Shown: positions 9,384 through 19,231, counted from the stretch's first letter. The stretch: 64,000 nucleotides of DNA from Vreelandella zhanjiangensis DSM 21076 (GCF_000377665.1 NZ_KB898651.1:186001-250000), one strand, 5' to 3'. Translations and numbers: made by a program. Notes: a model not told the origin generated them from the sequence alone.

Positions 9384-9604
9384 CCTGTATGAGCACCTCG
9401 GAGCAACAAGCAGAGAAGGGGTAGCTAGAGCACTCCCGCTGATTGCCGAAGCAGGATCGCTTGCGTTGTGTACCGTTGGACGGCTTTCTTCAGCCCCCAC
9501 CGTTGACCAGTGACGCTCTTGCCAGTCGGATTGGCTTTCCCTCAACAGGAATGGCTCTACATTCTTTCAGGTGACTGGGTTTGCCGACTTCGCCAGGCAA
9601 ACAA

Positions 9605-9632
9605 AAGGCCGCTCGTTACATCGAGCGGCCTT
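9605..9632 (-). terminator. Rho-independent terminator of guaBA
   Basis: Perfect 11-bp arms 9605-9615 and 9622-9632 with a 6-base loop. Read on the reverse strand the stem is followed by TTTTGTTT. It lies 39 bases beyond the guaA stop, so it ends the guaBA transcript and also separates it from the rightward defence genes. Confidence 0.85.
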
Positions 9633-9670
9633 GACGAATCTAGCCAATCTTCATTCTAAGCGATGCAAAA

Positions 9671-11248
9671 TCACTCCCACTCAATAGTAGCCGGCGGCTT
9701 GCTGGAGACATCATAAGTCACCCGAGACACCCCACCCAGCTCATTGATAATCCGGTTAGAGACGGTCTCCAGCAGTTCATAAGGCAGGTGCGCCCAGCGG
9801 GCGGTCATGAAGTCGATGGTTTCGACCGCACGAATGGCGATGACCCACTCGTAGCGGCGGCCGTCGCCTACTACGCCGACCGATTTCACCGGCAGGAACA
9901 CGGCGAACGCCTGACTGGTTTTTTCGTACCAGCCGGCGGCGCGTAGTTCTTCAATGAAGATGGCGTCGGCTTCGCGAAGGATGTCGGCATACTCTTTCTT
10001 CACTTCACCCAAAATACGCACGCCCAGGCCCGGCCCCGGGAAGGGGTGGCGGTAAACCATGTCGTAGGGCAAGCCGAGTTCCAGGCCGAGTTTGCGCACT
10101 TCGTCCTTGAACAGTTCGCGCAGCGGCTCGACGAGCTTGAGCTTCATGGTTTCCGGCAGGCCGCCCACGTTGTGGTGGGATTTGATCACGTGAGATTTGC
10201 CGGTTTTGGAGGCGGCGGATTCGATCACGTCGGGGTAGATGGTGCCCTGGGCCAGGAACTCGACGCCTTCAATCTTGCTGGCTTCTTCATCGAACACATC
10301 GATGAAGGTGTTGCCAATGATCTTGCGCTTGGCTTCCGGGTCTTTCTCGCCTTTCAGCTTGCCCAGGAACAGATCTTCAGCATCTACACGGATGACCTTG
10401 ACGCCCATGTGCTTGGCAAAGGTTTCCATGACCTGGTCACCCTCTTGCTTACGCAGCAGGCCGTTATCCACGAATACGCAGGTCAGCTGGTCGCCAATTG
10501 CTTTGTGCAAAAGCGCGGCGACGACAGAAGAATCCACACCGCCGGAAAGGCCGAGCAGTACGTGGCGGTCGCCTACTTGCTCGCGTACGCGCTGTACCTG
10601 GTCTTCGATGATCTGCGCAGGCGTCCACAGCTTCTCGGCTTTACAGATATCCAGCACGAAGTGCTCAAGCATCCGCTGGCCTTGCAGGGTGTGGGTCACT
10701 TCCGGGTGGAACTGTACGCCGTAGAACTGCTTCTCTTCCCAGACCATGGCGGCAATCGGGCAGCTTGGCGTGGAAGCAGTAACGGTGAACTCGGCAGGCG
10801 CTTTGGCTACCTTGTCACCGTGGCTCATCCATACGTCCAGCAGGGCTTTGCCGGTATTGGTGTCTACGTGGTCTTTGATGTCTTTGAACAGCGCGTTTTC
10901 AGCGTCGATGCTGATTTGCGCGTAGCCGAACTCACTCTTGTGGGAACCTTCCACCTTACCACCCAACTGCTCGGCCATGGTTTGCATGCCGTAGCAAACG
11001 CCAAACACGGGCAGGCCCATTTCGAACACGCACTGGGGCGCACGCGGGGAATCCAGCTCGGTGACGGATTCCGGGCCGCCGGCCAGGATGATGCCGTTGG
11101 GGTTGTACTCGCGGATCTCTTCTTCGGTGATATCGAAGGCGCGAACTTCAGAGAACACGCCAATTTCGCGTACCCGGCGAGCGATCAGCTGCGTGTACTG
11201 TGAGCCGAAGTCGAGAATCAGGATTTTATGGGCGTGAATATCATTCAT
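9671..11248 (-). CDS. guaA: GMP synthase (glutamine-hydrolysing)
   Basis: It converts XMP to GMP with ATP and glutamine in the cytoplasm, the last step of guanine nucleotide synthesis. At 525 residues it has the usual family length. The class-I glutamine amidotransferase domain is N-terminal with triad residues C85 (GVCYG), H181 and E183 (HPE). The ATP pyrophosphatase P-loop SGGVDSS is at about 235-241, and the C-terminal dimerisation domain ends in IEWE. It lies downstream of guaB on the same strand with about 94 bases between them, the common guaBA operon. Its 3' end faces the defence region; guaA 3' ends are known integration sites of genomic islands, and the gene is intact here. Confidence 0.98.
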   Translation of the reverse strand: MNDIHAHKILILDFGSQYTQLIARRVREIGVFSEVRAFDITEEEIREYNPNGIILAGGPESVTELDSPRAPQCVFEMGLPVFGVCYGMQTMAEQLGGKVEGSHKSEFGYAQISIDAENALFKDIKDHVDTNTGKALLDVWMSHGDKVAKAPAEFTVTASTPSCPIAAMVWEEKQFYGVQFHPEVTHTLQGQRMLEHFVLDICKAEKLWTPAQIIEDQVQRVREQVGDRHVLLGLSGGVDSSVVAALLHKAIGDQLTCVFVDNGLLRKQEGDQVMETFAKHMGVKVIRVDAEDLFLGKLKGEKDPEAKRKIIGNTFIDVFDEEASKIEGVEFLAQGTIYPDVIESAASKTGKSHVIKSHHNVGGLPETMKLKLVEPLRELFKDEVRKLGLELGLPYDMVYRHPFPGPGLGVRILGEVKKEYADILREADAIFIEELRAAGWYEKTSQAFAVFLPVKSVGVVGDGRRYEWVIAIRAVETIDFMTARWAHLPYELLETVSNRIINELGGVSRVTYDVSSKPPATIEWE

Positions 11249-11342
11249 GGAGTTATCTCGATTAAACAGAGGAAACGCTGCTTGTAAGGCCGAAAAGCAA
11301 GCGGCGGAGCAATGCCCGCCGCCGTGTTACTTAAAGCGCTGG

Positions 11343-12812
11343 TTAGCTCACCCGGTAGTTGGGGGCTTCTTTGGTGATCTGCACGTCGTGAACGTGGGAT
11401 TCGTTAAAGCCAGCACCGGTAATCTGGACAAATTCCGGCTTGGTGCGCATTTCCTGAATATCGCGGCAGCCGGTGTAGCCCATGGAAGCGCGCAGCCCGC
11501 CCATCATCTGGTGAACGATGGCGCTCATCATGCCTTTATAAGGTACGCGGCCTTCGATGCCTTCGGGCACCAGCTTCTCGGCACCAGCATCCTTATCCTG
11601 GAAGTAGCGGTCGGCGCTGCCCTGGTTCTGCGCCATGGCGCCCATGGAGCCCATGCCGCGGTAGGCTTTATAAGTACGCCCCTGGAACAGCTCGACTTCG
11701 CCCGGCGCTTCTTCGGTACCGGCCAAGAGACCACCGACCATTACGGCACTGGCGCCGGCGGCAATCGCCTTGGCCAGGTCGCCGGAGTAGCGTACGCCGC
11801 CGTCGGCAATCAACGGAATGTCGTACTCTTTAAGCGCGGCGGCCACGTTGGAAACCGCGGTGATTTGCGGCACACCAACACCTGCCACGATGCGCGTGGT
11901 GCAGATGGAGCCGGGGCCGATGCCCACTTTCACGCCGTCAGCACCCGCTTCGGCCAATGCCTTGGCAGCGGCGCCGGTAGCGATGTTGCCGCCAATCACC
12001 TGAATGTCCGGGAAGTGCTCTTTGATCCAGCTAACGCGGTCGATAACGCCTTGGGAATGGCCGTGAGCGGTATCCACGATGATGACGTCAACGCCGGCTT
12101 CCGCCAGTGCAGCAACGCGGTCCGGGGTTTCCGGGCCAGTACCTACGGCAGCGCCGACTAACAGGCGGCCGTCGCTATCTTTAGCGGCCATCGGGTAGGT
12201 GCGGGCTTTTTCGATATCCTGGAAAGTCACCAGGCCACGCAGGTGGAAGGCGTCATCGACAATCAGCATTTTCTCAATGCGGTGTTCGCGCATCTTGGCC
12301 TTGCTGGTTTCAAGGTCGGTGCCTTCCTTGACGGTAATCAGCCGCTCACGCGGGGTCATGATATCGGCCACGCTGTCGCCGACGTTCGGCTGAAAGCGCA
12401 TATCACGCTCGGTCACGATACCCACCAGCGTTTCGCCTTCAACCACCGGGAAGCCGGAGAAGCCGTACTCTTTCGCCATCGCGAGAAGATCTTCAAGCTT
12501 GGCCTTGGGGCTAACCGTGACGGGATCTTTTACAATGACGCTTTCGTGCTTTTTGACCTTGCGGACTTCGGCAGCCTGCTGGGTCATGGTCATGTTCTTG
12601 TGGATGATGCCGATGCCGCCTTCCTGAGCCATCGCAATCGCCAGACGCGCTTCGGTCACGGTGTCCATTGCAGCAGAAACGAGCGGGATATTAAGCGAGA
12701 GATTACGGGTCAGGCGGGTTTTGAGACTGACATCCTTGGGGAGGACGTCGGAGAAGCCAGGAACGAGAAGTACGTCATCGAACGTAAGCGCTTCTTGGGC
12801 CATACGTAGCAT
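11343..12812 (-). CDS. guaB: IMP dehydrogenase
   Basis: It oxidises IMP to XMP with NAD+, the committed step toward GMP. The start at 12812 ([13 protein letters not shown]) gives 489 residues and matches the family N-terminus; a longer frame up to 12905 adds a tail without similarity. The TIM barrel is interrupted by two CBS domains (about 93-205). The catalytic cysteine is C304 in GSICTTR, and the mobile flap MGSMGAM lies further on. It is the first gene of guaBA. The divergent xseA begins about 170 bases upstream, as in many gammaproteobacteria, so the intervening region carries both promoters. Confidence 0.97.
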   Translation of the reverse strand: MLRMAQEALTFDDVLLVPGFSDVLPKDVSLKTRLTRNLSLNIPLVSAAMDTVTEARLAIAMAQEGGIGIIHKNMTMTQQAAEVRKVKKHESVIVKDPVTVSPKAKLEDLLAMAKEYGFSGFPVVEGETLVGIVTERDMRFQPNVGDSVADIMTPRERLITVKEGTDLETSKAKMREHRIEKMLIVDDAFHLRGLVTFQDIEKARTYPMAAKDSDGRLLVGAAVGTGPETPDRVAALAEAGVDVIIVDTAHGHSQGVIDRVSWIKEHFPDIQVIGGNIATGAAAKALAEAGADGVKVGIGPGSICTTRIVAGVGVPQITAVSNVAAALKEYDIPLIADGGVRYSGDLAKAIAAGASAVMVGGLLAGTEEAPGEVELFQGRTYKAYRGMGSMGAMAQNQGSADRYFQDKDAGAEKLVPEGIEGRVPYKGMMSAIVHQMMGGLRASMGYTGCRDIQEMRTKPEFVQITGAGFNESHVHDVQITKEAPNYRVS

Positions 12813-12981
12813 AGCGGCAACACCCAATTTGATGTGGGAAGAAGGGGCGTGAAAAGTTAATCCCCCATTATAACGTTTTGAGGGGCGCCCCAGCAATGTG
12901 AGCATGCGACCAATTATCTACTCTGCATTGGTGGTAGGCTAAACTAACCGCTTTTATTTCATGACAACCAAGGTGATTGCC

Positions 12982-14319
12982 ATGCCAGACGCCTCCCAAG
13001 CCCTTTCCGTCAGCGAGCTTAACAAGCAGGCCCGCCAGGCGCTTGAGCGCGATGTGGGCGAGGTGTGGGTGGAAGGCGAGCTTTCCAATGTTTCGCGCCC
13101 GGCCTCGGGGCATATTTACTTCACGCTCAAAGATGACCGCGCCCAGGTGCGCTGCGCACTGTTTCGTCAGCGGGCGCGCTTTGTGTCGGCGCCCATGCGC
13201 GATGGTGACCAGATAAAGCTGCGCGGGCGGGTGTCGCTGTTTGAGCCACGCGGCGACTACCAGCTGATTGCCGAAGCCGTGCAGGCGGCGGGGCTTGGCG
13301 AGCTGCTGGCCGCGTTTGAGCGCCTCAAAGCCCAGCTGGACGGTGAAGGCGTGTTTGCCAATACGCGCGCCCTGCCCTTTCCGCCGCGCAAGATTTTGAT
13401 TTTAAGCTCGGCCACCGGCGCAGCCATTCGCGATGTGCTGGCCGTGCTCGCGGCGCGCTGGCCCTTGGCGGATGTCACGCTAATCCCGGTGCCGGTGCAG
13501 GGCGTGGAAGCCGCCCCCGCGATGATCGCAGCACTTGGGCTACTCAACCGCCAGGCGCGGCTGGATCCTGAGCGCGATGTGGTACTCATCACCCGGGGCG
13601 GCGGCAGCCTGGAAGATTTGTGGGCGTTTAATAACGAACATTTAACGCGGGCGATATTTCATTCGCGCCTGCCAGTAATGTCGGCGGTCGGCCATGAGGT
13701 GGATGTCACGCTTGCCGATTTTGCCGCCGATGTTCGCGCCCCGACCCCTTCTGCCGCCGCCGAGCGCTTAGTGCCGGATCAACACGCTTTGAAGCGCCAA
13801 CTGGCCGACCAGCAAAGCCGCCTGCACCGCGCCATGCAGCGCCGATTGGAGCGCGATAGCCAACAGCTGGATAGCCTGCGTGCCCGGCTCAGGCACCCCG
13901 GTGAACAGCTAAACCGCCAGCGCCAGCACGTGGCAACGCTTGCCCAGCGCTTAACTCGCGCCATGCAGCAAACCCTTACCCAGCAGCAAACACAGGTGAC
14001 GCAGCTGGGCAGGCGTTTGGCGAGCCAGGACATGGCGCGCCTGCACCGCGCCGAAAGCGAGCGGGTGGGTCAACTGAACCGCCGTCTGGAAAATGCCATG
14101 CAGCGCCAGCTTCAACGTCAGCAGGCGCGCTTAACCAGTGCGGCGCGGGAGCTTAACGCCATCAGCCCGCTGGCGGTGCTGGGCCGGGGCTATGCGATTG
14201 CTCAGGATGACAAGGGCCAGATCGTGCGCCGTGCCGAGGAGACCCAGCCCGGCCAGAAGCTCTCGCTGCGTTTGGGTGAAGGCAGGCTGAGTGTTGAGGT
14301 AAAGCGGCGGTTTAAGTAG
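12982..14319 (+). CDS. xseA: Exodeoxyribonuclease VII large subunit
   Basis: Catalytic subunit of ExoVII, which degrades single-stranded DNA from both ends in repair and recombination. The N-terminal OB-fold (about 1-100) has SVSELNKQARQ and the GHIYFTLKD element. The catalytic core includes ITRGGGS and a GHEVD motif. A long coiled coil rich in Q and R (about 265-390) precedes the C-terminal GRGYAI element. ATG 12982 is chosen because AAGGTG (12970-12975) sits six bases before it; an ATG at 12961 would add seven residues with no good ribosome site. That gives 445 residues, close to the family's usual length. The small subunit xseB is not in the window, as is usual. Confidence 0.95.
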   Translation: MPDASQALSVSELNKQARQALERDVGEVWVEGELSNVSRPASGHIYFTLKDDRAQVRCALFRQRARFVSAPMRDGDQIKLRGRVSLFEPRGDYQLIAEAVQAAGLGELLAAFERLKAQLDGEGVFANTRALPFPPRKILILSSATGAAIRDVLAVLAARWPLADVTLIPVPVQGVEAAPAMIAALGLLNRQARLDPERDVVLITRGGGSLEDLWAFNNEHLTRAIFHSRLPVMSAVGHEVDVTLADFAADVRAPTPSAAAERLVPDQHALKRQLADQQSRLHRAMQRRLERDSQQLDSLRARLRHPGEQLNRQRQHVATLAQRLTRAMQQTLTQQQTQVTQLGRRLASQDMARLHRAESERVGQLNRRLENAMQRQLQRQQARLTSAARELNAISPLAVLGRGYAIAQDDKGQIVRRAEETQPGQKLSLRLGEGRLSVEVKRRFK

Positions 14320-14354
14320 GGCTGCACTGAGGATACCTACGTGAATGACTGCGT

Positions 14355-14453
14355 GGTCTCGGGCAGCCCGTAGCGGGGGTCTTTCGCCAAGGATGGCGAA
14401 AGTAGCGCCCAGGGAAGGGTTCACAGCGCCACCGCGTAGGGCTGCCCGAGACC
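14355..14453. repeat. Palindromic intergenic element (REP/BIME-like)
   Basis: Perfect 15-bp inverted arms at 14355-14369 and 14439-14453 enclose an inner 8-bp inverted repeat (14381-14388 and 14395-14402). It sits between the convergent ends of xseA and the AhpD-like gene, where dispersed palindromic elements usually lie. It could act as a bidirectional transcript-end structure; there is no U tract. Only one copy was seen in this window. Confidence 0.6.
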
Positions 14454-14461
14454 TTAGCTTG

Positions 14462-15034
14462 CTATACAGGCGGCGGCGTTAGTGAAAACAGCCCTGGATT
14501 CGACCTAACCTCTGTTTGAATGGCTTCATCAATCGGTGTGTTATAGGTCTTGAGTAGATATCCCAGCACCGAATAGAAGCCGACCATGGCGATCAGGTCG
14601 ATCACGGCCTCACGCCCAAGCGCCTCAGCCAATGCTTCTTCCTGATCGCTTGCCAGCAGGTGCGCGTCCAGCAACGCATCCACCGCGTTAACAATCAGGC
14701 CATCAACGCCGTCAATCGCTTCAGGCTTACCGCGAATAGCGTCTATTCGCGCCTCAGAAAACCCTAACGCCAGCGCACGGCTGACATGGTGGGCCCACTC
14801 ATAGGCAGACCCCAAGCGAAAGCCTGCACGCAGAATCACTACCTCGGTTAACTCGGGGCCCAAGGCATTGTCTTTCACCACATGCTGCCGCAACGGCGCC
14901 CAAGCGTTTAACAGAGCCGGGTGATGTGCCATGGTGCGGTACACGTTTAAGCGCCCGGCAAAACCTTCACGTAACTCTGCAATACCTTCTGGCCAGTCGG
15001 CATCGGTTATCGGCGGGCAAGGCGACTGCTTCAT
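14462..15034 (-). CDS. Carboxymuconolactone decarboxylase / AhpD-like family protein
   Basis: A 190-residue cytoplasmic protein of the CMD/AhpD-like superfamily, recognised from the ILRAGFRLGSAYEWAHHVSRALALG region (about residues 78-102) and the later helix bundle. In peroxidase-type members the motif is E-x-x-C-x-x-H; here the cysteines are absent and E-W-A-H-H remains. Peroxide reduction by a Cys pair is therefore unlikely, and a decarboxylase-type or unknown reaction is more plausible. It lies 40 bases after the aminotransferase gene on the same strand and is probably co-transcribed, suggesting that both act on one amine or amino-acid catabolic route. Substrate unknown. Confidence 0.8.
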   Translation of the reverse strand: MKQSPCPPITDADWPEGIAELREGFAGRLNVYRTMAHHPALLNAWAPLRQHVVKDNALGPELTEVVILRAGFRLGSAYEWAHHVSRALALGFSEARIDAIRGKPEAIDGVDGLIVNAVDALLDAHLLASDQEEALAEALGREAVIDLIAMVGFYSVLGYLLKTYNTPIDEAIQTEVRSNPGLFSLTPPPV

Positions 15035-15074
15035 CTTGGTATTTCCTCTTGTATTATTTGGCTATCGCGTCGGG

Positions 15075-16400
15075 TTATTCGGCTATTGCGGCGTCAATCG
15101 CCTGGGTAATCCGCTCAATGAGCAGATCGATCTCGTCCGCCTGGATGGTATACGGAGGCGCTAGCAGTACATGATCGCCATACACGCCATCAATGGTGCC
15201 GCCCATGGGATAGCTGATCAGGCCGCGTGCCATTGCCTGGCGTTTAATTTTGGCGTGAATCTTTAGAGCGGGGTCAAACGGCGTCTTTTGTTCTCGGTCG
15301 GCCACCAGCTCAATGCCCCGAAACAATCCCCTACCCCGAATATCGCCTACGTAAAGTGATGCACCCAGCGCCGCTTCAAGACCGCTTTGCAAGCGCGCGC
15401 CCATGGCGTTGACGTTGGCCAGCGTTTCAGGCCGCGCGATGATCTCGACAACCTTATTCGCCGCAGCCGCCGCGACCGGGTGGCCAAGGTACGTATGCCC
15501 ATGCTGAAAAAGACCGGAACCGTTGGCGAAGCTATCAAAGATAGCGGAGGACAATAGCACAGCCCCAATCGGCTGATAGCCTCCGCCCAGGCCTTTGGCC
15601 ACGGTGAGAATATCCGGCGTTATGCCGTCCTGCTCGCAGGCGAACATGCTGCCCGTGCGCCCCATGCCGCACATGACTTCATCGAGGATCAGCAGCACGC
15701 CGTACTGATCGCAGATCTTACGCACCCGCTTGAAGTAATCCGCCTCAGAGGCCACCGCACCAAGGGTCGCCCCCACCACCGGCTCAGCCACAAACGCCAT
15801 CACGCTTTCAGGGCTCAGCTCGAGAATCTTGGCTTCAAGCTCATCGGCAAGCCTTGCGGCGTACGCCTCAAAAGATTCGTCGTTTGCCTTGTCACGGTAG
15901 GCGTAGCAGGGCGAAACGTGGTGCGTTTGGGGCAAAAGCGGCTGGAACTGCTGTCGGCGCATGGCGTTGCCGCCGGTGGCAAGCGCGCCCAGGGTATTGC
16001 CGTGATAGCTCTGGCGCCGGGCGATAATATGCCGCCGCTCTGGCCTGCCGGTTTCAACAAAATATTGGCGGGCCATTTTTAATGCGGCCTCTACCGCCTC
16101 GGAACCGCCGGAGACCAGGTAAACGTAATCCAGGCCGTCTGGTGCCAGGTTCACCAGCTTCTCGGCCAGTTCCTCGGCGGCGTCCGTAGTGAAAAATCCG
16201 GTATGGGCGTAGCAGAGGTTATCAATCTGGGCGCGCATGGCCGCCAGCACTTCCGGGTGGCCATGGCCCACACTTGTCACCGCCGCCCCGCCTGAGCCAT
16301 CCAGGTAGCGGCGCCCCTGGGTATCAGTGATATAGACGCCCTGCGCTGACGCCGCATGCGGCAACGCCTGGCCAATACTGCGATGAAGAATACGCGCCAT
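15075..16400 (-). CDS. PLP-dependent class-III aminotransferase
   Basis: This 441-residue fold-type I enzyme moves an amino group, probably from an omega-amine or diamine to a keto acid. Visible features are the N-terminal YLDGSGG and GHGHPEV elements, SGGSEAVEAALK (about 97-108), SYHGNTLGA (about 131-139), D240-E241 binding the PLP nitrogen, and the Schiff-base lysine K269 in VAKGLGGGYQPIG. The specificity cannot be read: candidates include beta-alanine/pyruvate-type, diaminobutyrate-type or taurine-type transaminases. It is divergent from an RpiR-type regulator about 180 bases away and followed by the AhpD-like gene, which together look like one inducible catabolic unit. Confidence 0.85.
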   Translation of the reverse strand: MARILHRSIGQALPHAASAQGVYITDTQGRRYLDGSGGAAVTSVGHGHPEVLAAMRAQIDNLCYAHTGFFTTDAAEELAEKLVNLAPDGLDYVYLVSGGSEAVEAALKMARQYFVETGRPERRHIIARRQSYHGNTLGALATGGNAMRRQQFQPLLPQTHHVSPCYAYRDKANDESFEAYAARLADELEAKILELSPESVMAFVAEPVVGATLGAVASEADYFKRVRKICDQYGVLLILDEVMCGMGRTGSMFACEQDGITPDILTVAKGLGGGYQPIGAVLLSSAIFDSFANGSGLFQHGHTYLGHPVAAAAANKVVEIIARPETLANVNAMGARLQSGLEAALGASLYVGDIRGRGLFRGIELVADREQKTPFDPALKIHAKIKRQAMARGLISYPMGGTIDGVYGDHVLLAPPYTIQADEIDLLIERITQAIDAAIAE

Positions 16401-16583
16401 TATTATCGTTCCTTTTCAAACGCTGTGTTCAGCGCAAGAGTGGCATGACCTCACTTATCAATGCAACAATACAATCATTATATAATTCAATAAAACAAAT
16501 GGATCATTGTTTTCGTTGAAAAGCCGCGTTTACACTCATGCGCAATCACCTCAAGCCCTAGGCGTGTTAAGAGGCACTTTCCT

Positions 16584-17486
16584 ATGCCACAAAGCCCTGT
16601 TTCACAGAGCGATCCGCTAAGAGAACAGATCATTGCTCAGTTCGATGGTATGTCAGCACAGCTGCAACAGGCTGCGCGCTATGTACTTGAGCATCCGGAA
16701 GAAGTGGCATTGGTGTCCATGCGCGAATTAGCACGCTTGGCGGCTGTTCAGCCGGCGACCATGACGCGGCTTGCCAAGGTGCTGGGCTTTCAGGGCTATA
16801 ACGAAATCCGTGCCCACTATGCTGAAACGGTACGTCAGCGAAACGATGGCTTTGCGGCGAAGGTACGCCAACGCGATGCTCAGGCGGCGAGCCCCCCAGA
16901 CAGTGATATCGCCTATCACATGCTGCACGGGCTAAGCGCCCAGATGGCAGCGCTCTGTGAGCCTGAGCCGCTCAAGCGCTTAACCGCCATGGCCGAAAGG
17001 CTCGCGGCGGCCAAAAAAGTCTATGTGTTGGGGTTACGCTCAAGCCATGTGGTGGCCTGGCATTTTCATTACGTGATGTCGCTGCTGGGCGAGCGCTCGG
17101 TTCATCTTGATGGCCCTGCCGGAACGGGTGGCGACGCCTTGATTCGTGCAAAACCGGATGAGGTAGTGTTGGTCGTATCCATCAAGCCCTACGCGTTAGA
17201 TACGCTGACGCTTGCGCAGCTAGCAAAAGAGAAAGGCCTGGCTATTCTCTCGATTACTGATAGTGAGGTATCACCGCTGGCGGGAATTTCTGAGCATACG
17301 ATTTATTGCGCCACCGAGAGCTACAGCTTTTTTCATACCCTGACCCCTGCCCTGGCCGTCTCGGAAGTGCTCTGCACGTTGCTGGCCGAGTTCGATCGCC
17401 CTTCGGCATTGAAAGCCCTGCAGGACGCCGATGACCATCTTGCCCACCTTAATACCTACTCAAATACTCTCCCTAGGCGGGAATGA
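16584..17486 (+). CDS. MurR/RpiR-family transcriptional regulator
   Basis: A 300-residue regulator with an N-terminal helix-turn-helix (about 38-75, MRELARLAAVQPATMTRLAKVLG region) and a C-terminal SIS domain (about 125-260) containing VYVLGLRSSH. SIS domains in this family bind phosphosugars or other small ligands. It is divergent from the aminotransferase and so is likely to control that gene, the AhpD-like gene and itself. The AT-rich intergenic stretch 16401-16583 is where the operator should lie; I see no clear dyad there. The ligand is unknown, but the neighbouring genes point to an amine or amino acid rather than a sugar. Confidence 0.88.
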   Translation: MPQSPVSQSDPLREQIIAQFDGMSAQLQQAARYVLEHPEEVALVSMRELARLAAVQPATMTRLAKVLGFQGYNEIRAHYAETVRQRNDGFAAKVRQRDAQAASPPDSDIAYHMLHGLSAQMAALCEPEPLKRLTAMAERLAAAKKVYVLGLRSSHVVAWHFHYVMSLLGERSVHLDGPAGTGGDALIRAKPDEVVLVVSIKPYALDTLTLAQLAKEKGLAILSITDSEVSPLAGISEHTIYCATESYSFFHTLTPALAVSEVLCTLLAEFDRPSALKALQDADDHLAHLNTYSNTLPRRE

Positions 17487-17550
17487 GCAGTATCGCTTTA
17501 GCCAGCGTTGGCGCTGCGAAAGTACCTGCGAAAGTACCGCACATAAAAAA

Positions 17551-17574
17551 AGTGCCCGGCCGGAACCGGGCACT
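17551..17574. terminator. Bidirectional rho-independent terminator
   Basis: Perfect 9-bp arms 17551-17559 and 17566-17574 with a 6-base loop. A run of seven A lies on the left (a U tract for the leftward stress genes) and ACTTTT on the right (for the rpiR-type gene). Confidence 0.85.
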
Positions 17575-17603
17575 ACTTTTCATAAGAGTATAACGCTCAT
17601 CGC

Positions 17604-18797
17604 TTACGGGGCTTTGTTGGTACCTGAGCCCTGAGTGTTACCGGAAGGCGTGTTCGAGCCCGCCAGGCCTGGTTCTCTAACGCCCTTTGAGGTATCCGGC
17701 GTGGTACCGGTAGTGCTTGAGCTAATGCCTGAGGCCGAGTTATGGCCTGGTGCCTGGCTACTGGTCGAAGAGCTGCCCGGCGTGCTGGAGCGAGACGTTG
17801 ACTGATGGTTATCGCTGGACGATGAGTGCTTATCACCATGCGAATCCTCTTTCATATGCTCTGCCTTTTCATGGATCTTATGCTGGGCTTTATCTACCTG
17901 TTCCTGCCCCGCCTCCGCTGCTTTATGCAGGGCGCGGTCGCGGTACTCGCCCATATACTCATCTTCTTTGCGCGTGGTCGGGAACAGGCTTGCCAGGGCG
18001 GCGCCCAGGGCAACGCCTAAGGCGCCTACCACTAGCGGATGCTCCTGAATAAAATCAGATGAGCTGCTGCCCATGTGGCGGGCGCGATCAGACATGTTGT
18101 GAAGGTGATCCCGCGTGCCGTGCTGAAGGTGGGATGTAGAATCGCGCATACTGCCTCCCATATGCTGTGCCTTTTCGCCAAGATGATGCGCCTTGTCACT
18201 TATCTGATGCGCGACGTCTTTGGCTTTATCGCTGAGATGATGGGCCTTATCTTTCGCGCCCTCTTTCATGCTGCTCATCCGGCCTTTGCTTTCACCATGG
18301 TGCTCAGGGTTACCGGCAACGTAGCCTGGCGTGCTGGTATAGTTCGGCGTACCACCATGCGTATGCGTCCCTTCATGAACAGGAACACCCGGCGATCCGT
18401 GAGAGCCGCTATATCCGGTAGAGGCATGCTCGTCCATATAGTGATGCGAAGATCCACGCTGGTAGTTATGCCCTTGATTTGGATTGCGCTGAGCTAGCAT
18501 CAACCAACCGAGGCCTGCGGTAGTTACCAGAAACGGCACCGGGTTTTGCTTGATGGTATTGCCCAGGTTGGACACAAACTCGTTGGCGCCGCCATGCCGG
18601 ATATACTCATAGGACGTATTTAAAAGCTGCTGAGGAGAAAAGCGTTCCTCGATTTCGTGCAGAGTGGAGTCAAGGCGTTCACGCGAACGATGGATATCCT
18701 TTTCGATCTCTTCCGTACTTCGATGATCGGGGCGATGATCATGGCGCTCATCGTGAATATGGTCACTGCGCTTATGATCGTGATCGTGGTCACTCAT
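17604..18797 (-). CDS. DUF3618-domain envelope/stress protein
   Basis: A 397-residue, very hydrophilic protein. The N-terminus is rich in His and Asp (residues 2-30), followed by a DUF3618 region (about 28-105, with EEIEKDIHRSRERLDSTL) and a first hydrophobic segment near 88-105. A second (about 258-275, LVVGALGVALGAALASLF) is of the type seen in DUF3618 and YqjD/ElaB-like inner-membrane proteins. A repetitive stretch between them alternates KAH, DKA and HLG, and a low-complexity Ser/Thr/Gly tail ends the protein. The ATG overlaps the stop of the upstream gene in an ATGA, giving translational coupling. A role in envelope or osmotic stress is inferred from composition and neighbours; no enzymatic motif is present. 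Confidence 0.75.
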   Translation of the reverse strand: MSDHDHDHKRSDHIHDERHDHRPDHRSTEEIEKDIHRSRERLDSTLHEIEERFSPQQLLNTSYEYIRHGGANEFVSNLGNTIKQNPVPFLVTTAGLGWLMLAQRNPNQGHNYQRGSSHHYMDEHASTGYSGSHGSPGVPVHEGTHTHGGTPNYTSTPGYVAGNPEHHGESKGRMSSMKEGAKDKAHHLSDKAKDVAHQISDKAHHLGEKAQHMGGSMRDSTSHLQHGTRDHLHNMSDRARHMGSSSSDFIQEHPLVVGALGVALGAALASLFPTTRKEDEYMGEYRDRALHKAAEAGQEQVDKAQHKIHEKAEHMKEDSHGDKHSSSSDNHQSTSRSSTPGSSSTSSQAPGHNSASGISSSTTGTTPDTSKGVREPGLAGSNTPSGNTQGSGTNKAP

Positions 18798-19231
18798 TTT
18801 AACTCCTCCTTGACGTTGCGCTGATGCTCCTTGGCGAATTCCTTATCGTTACGCAAACTGTTGATCGTGCGATTAGGCATTAGATTGCGCGCCTGAAGCT
18901 GTTTCATACCGCCTTTAAGCATAATGAAGCCGATCAGTGTCACGACGACACCGACGATGATCGCGGATAGCCAAGGCGTCATATCGGGTGGCAGCACTTC
19001 GTTTAGCACAAATACCAGCGCGGCAAGCAGCGTAAGAAAGCCGCCCAGCAGCACTGCGCCAGCGATGGCAATAGCCGCAATGCTCGTCATTACGTGATGC
19101 GTTTTTTCCGACATCTCGGCCTTGGCAAGCTCGGCTTCATTGCGCACCAGAGACGTTATTTCCTGCATCACCGTCGATAGAAGCGACCCGACAGATGATC
19201 CTTGCGACGAAGTTTTATGATCTGAATCCAT
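18794..19231 (-). CDS. Phage-holin-family (PF07332-like) membrane protein
   Basis: 145 residues with two adjacent transmembrane helices (about 49-74 and 82-105) between amphipathic N- and C-terminal segments containing NEAELAKAEM. This is the pattern of the chromosomal holin superfamily 3.6 proteins, which are common beside DUF3618 genes and are not evidence of a prophage. Probably an inner-membrane partner of the downstream DUF3618 protein, to which it is translationally coupled. A purine-rich ribosome site (GGAGG on the reverse strand, about 19239-19243) precedes the ATG. Confidence 0.8.
   Translation of the reverse strand: MDSDHKTSSQGSSVGSLLSTVMQEITSLVRNEAELAKAEMSEKTHHVMTSIAAIAIAGAVLLGGFLTLLAALVFVLNEVLPPDMTPWLSAIIVGVVVTLIGFIMLKGGMKQLQARNLMPNRTINSLRNDKEFAKEHQRNVKEELK

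Noticed and set aside
10046..11203. Long rightward reading frame of 385 codons antisense to guaA
   Set aside because: It is the mirror of a GC-rich, strongly conserved gene; its protein is rich in H, V, G and F as expected for antisense frames and has no domain.
11247..12809. Two rightward frames of 304 and 188 codons antisense to guaB
   Set aside because: Shadow frames of guaB with the same antisense amino-acid bias and no ribosome sites.
18794..19231. Holin-family name as evidence of prophage
   Set aside because: The protein is the chromosomal holin 3.6 type found beside DUF3618 genes; no capsid, tail, integrase or lysin genes are present.
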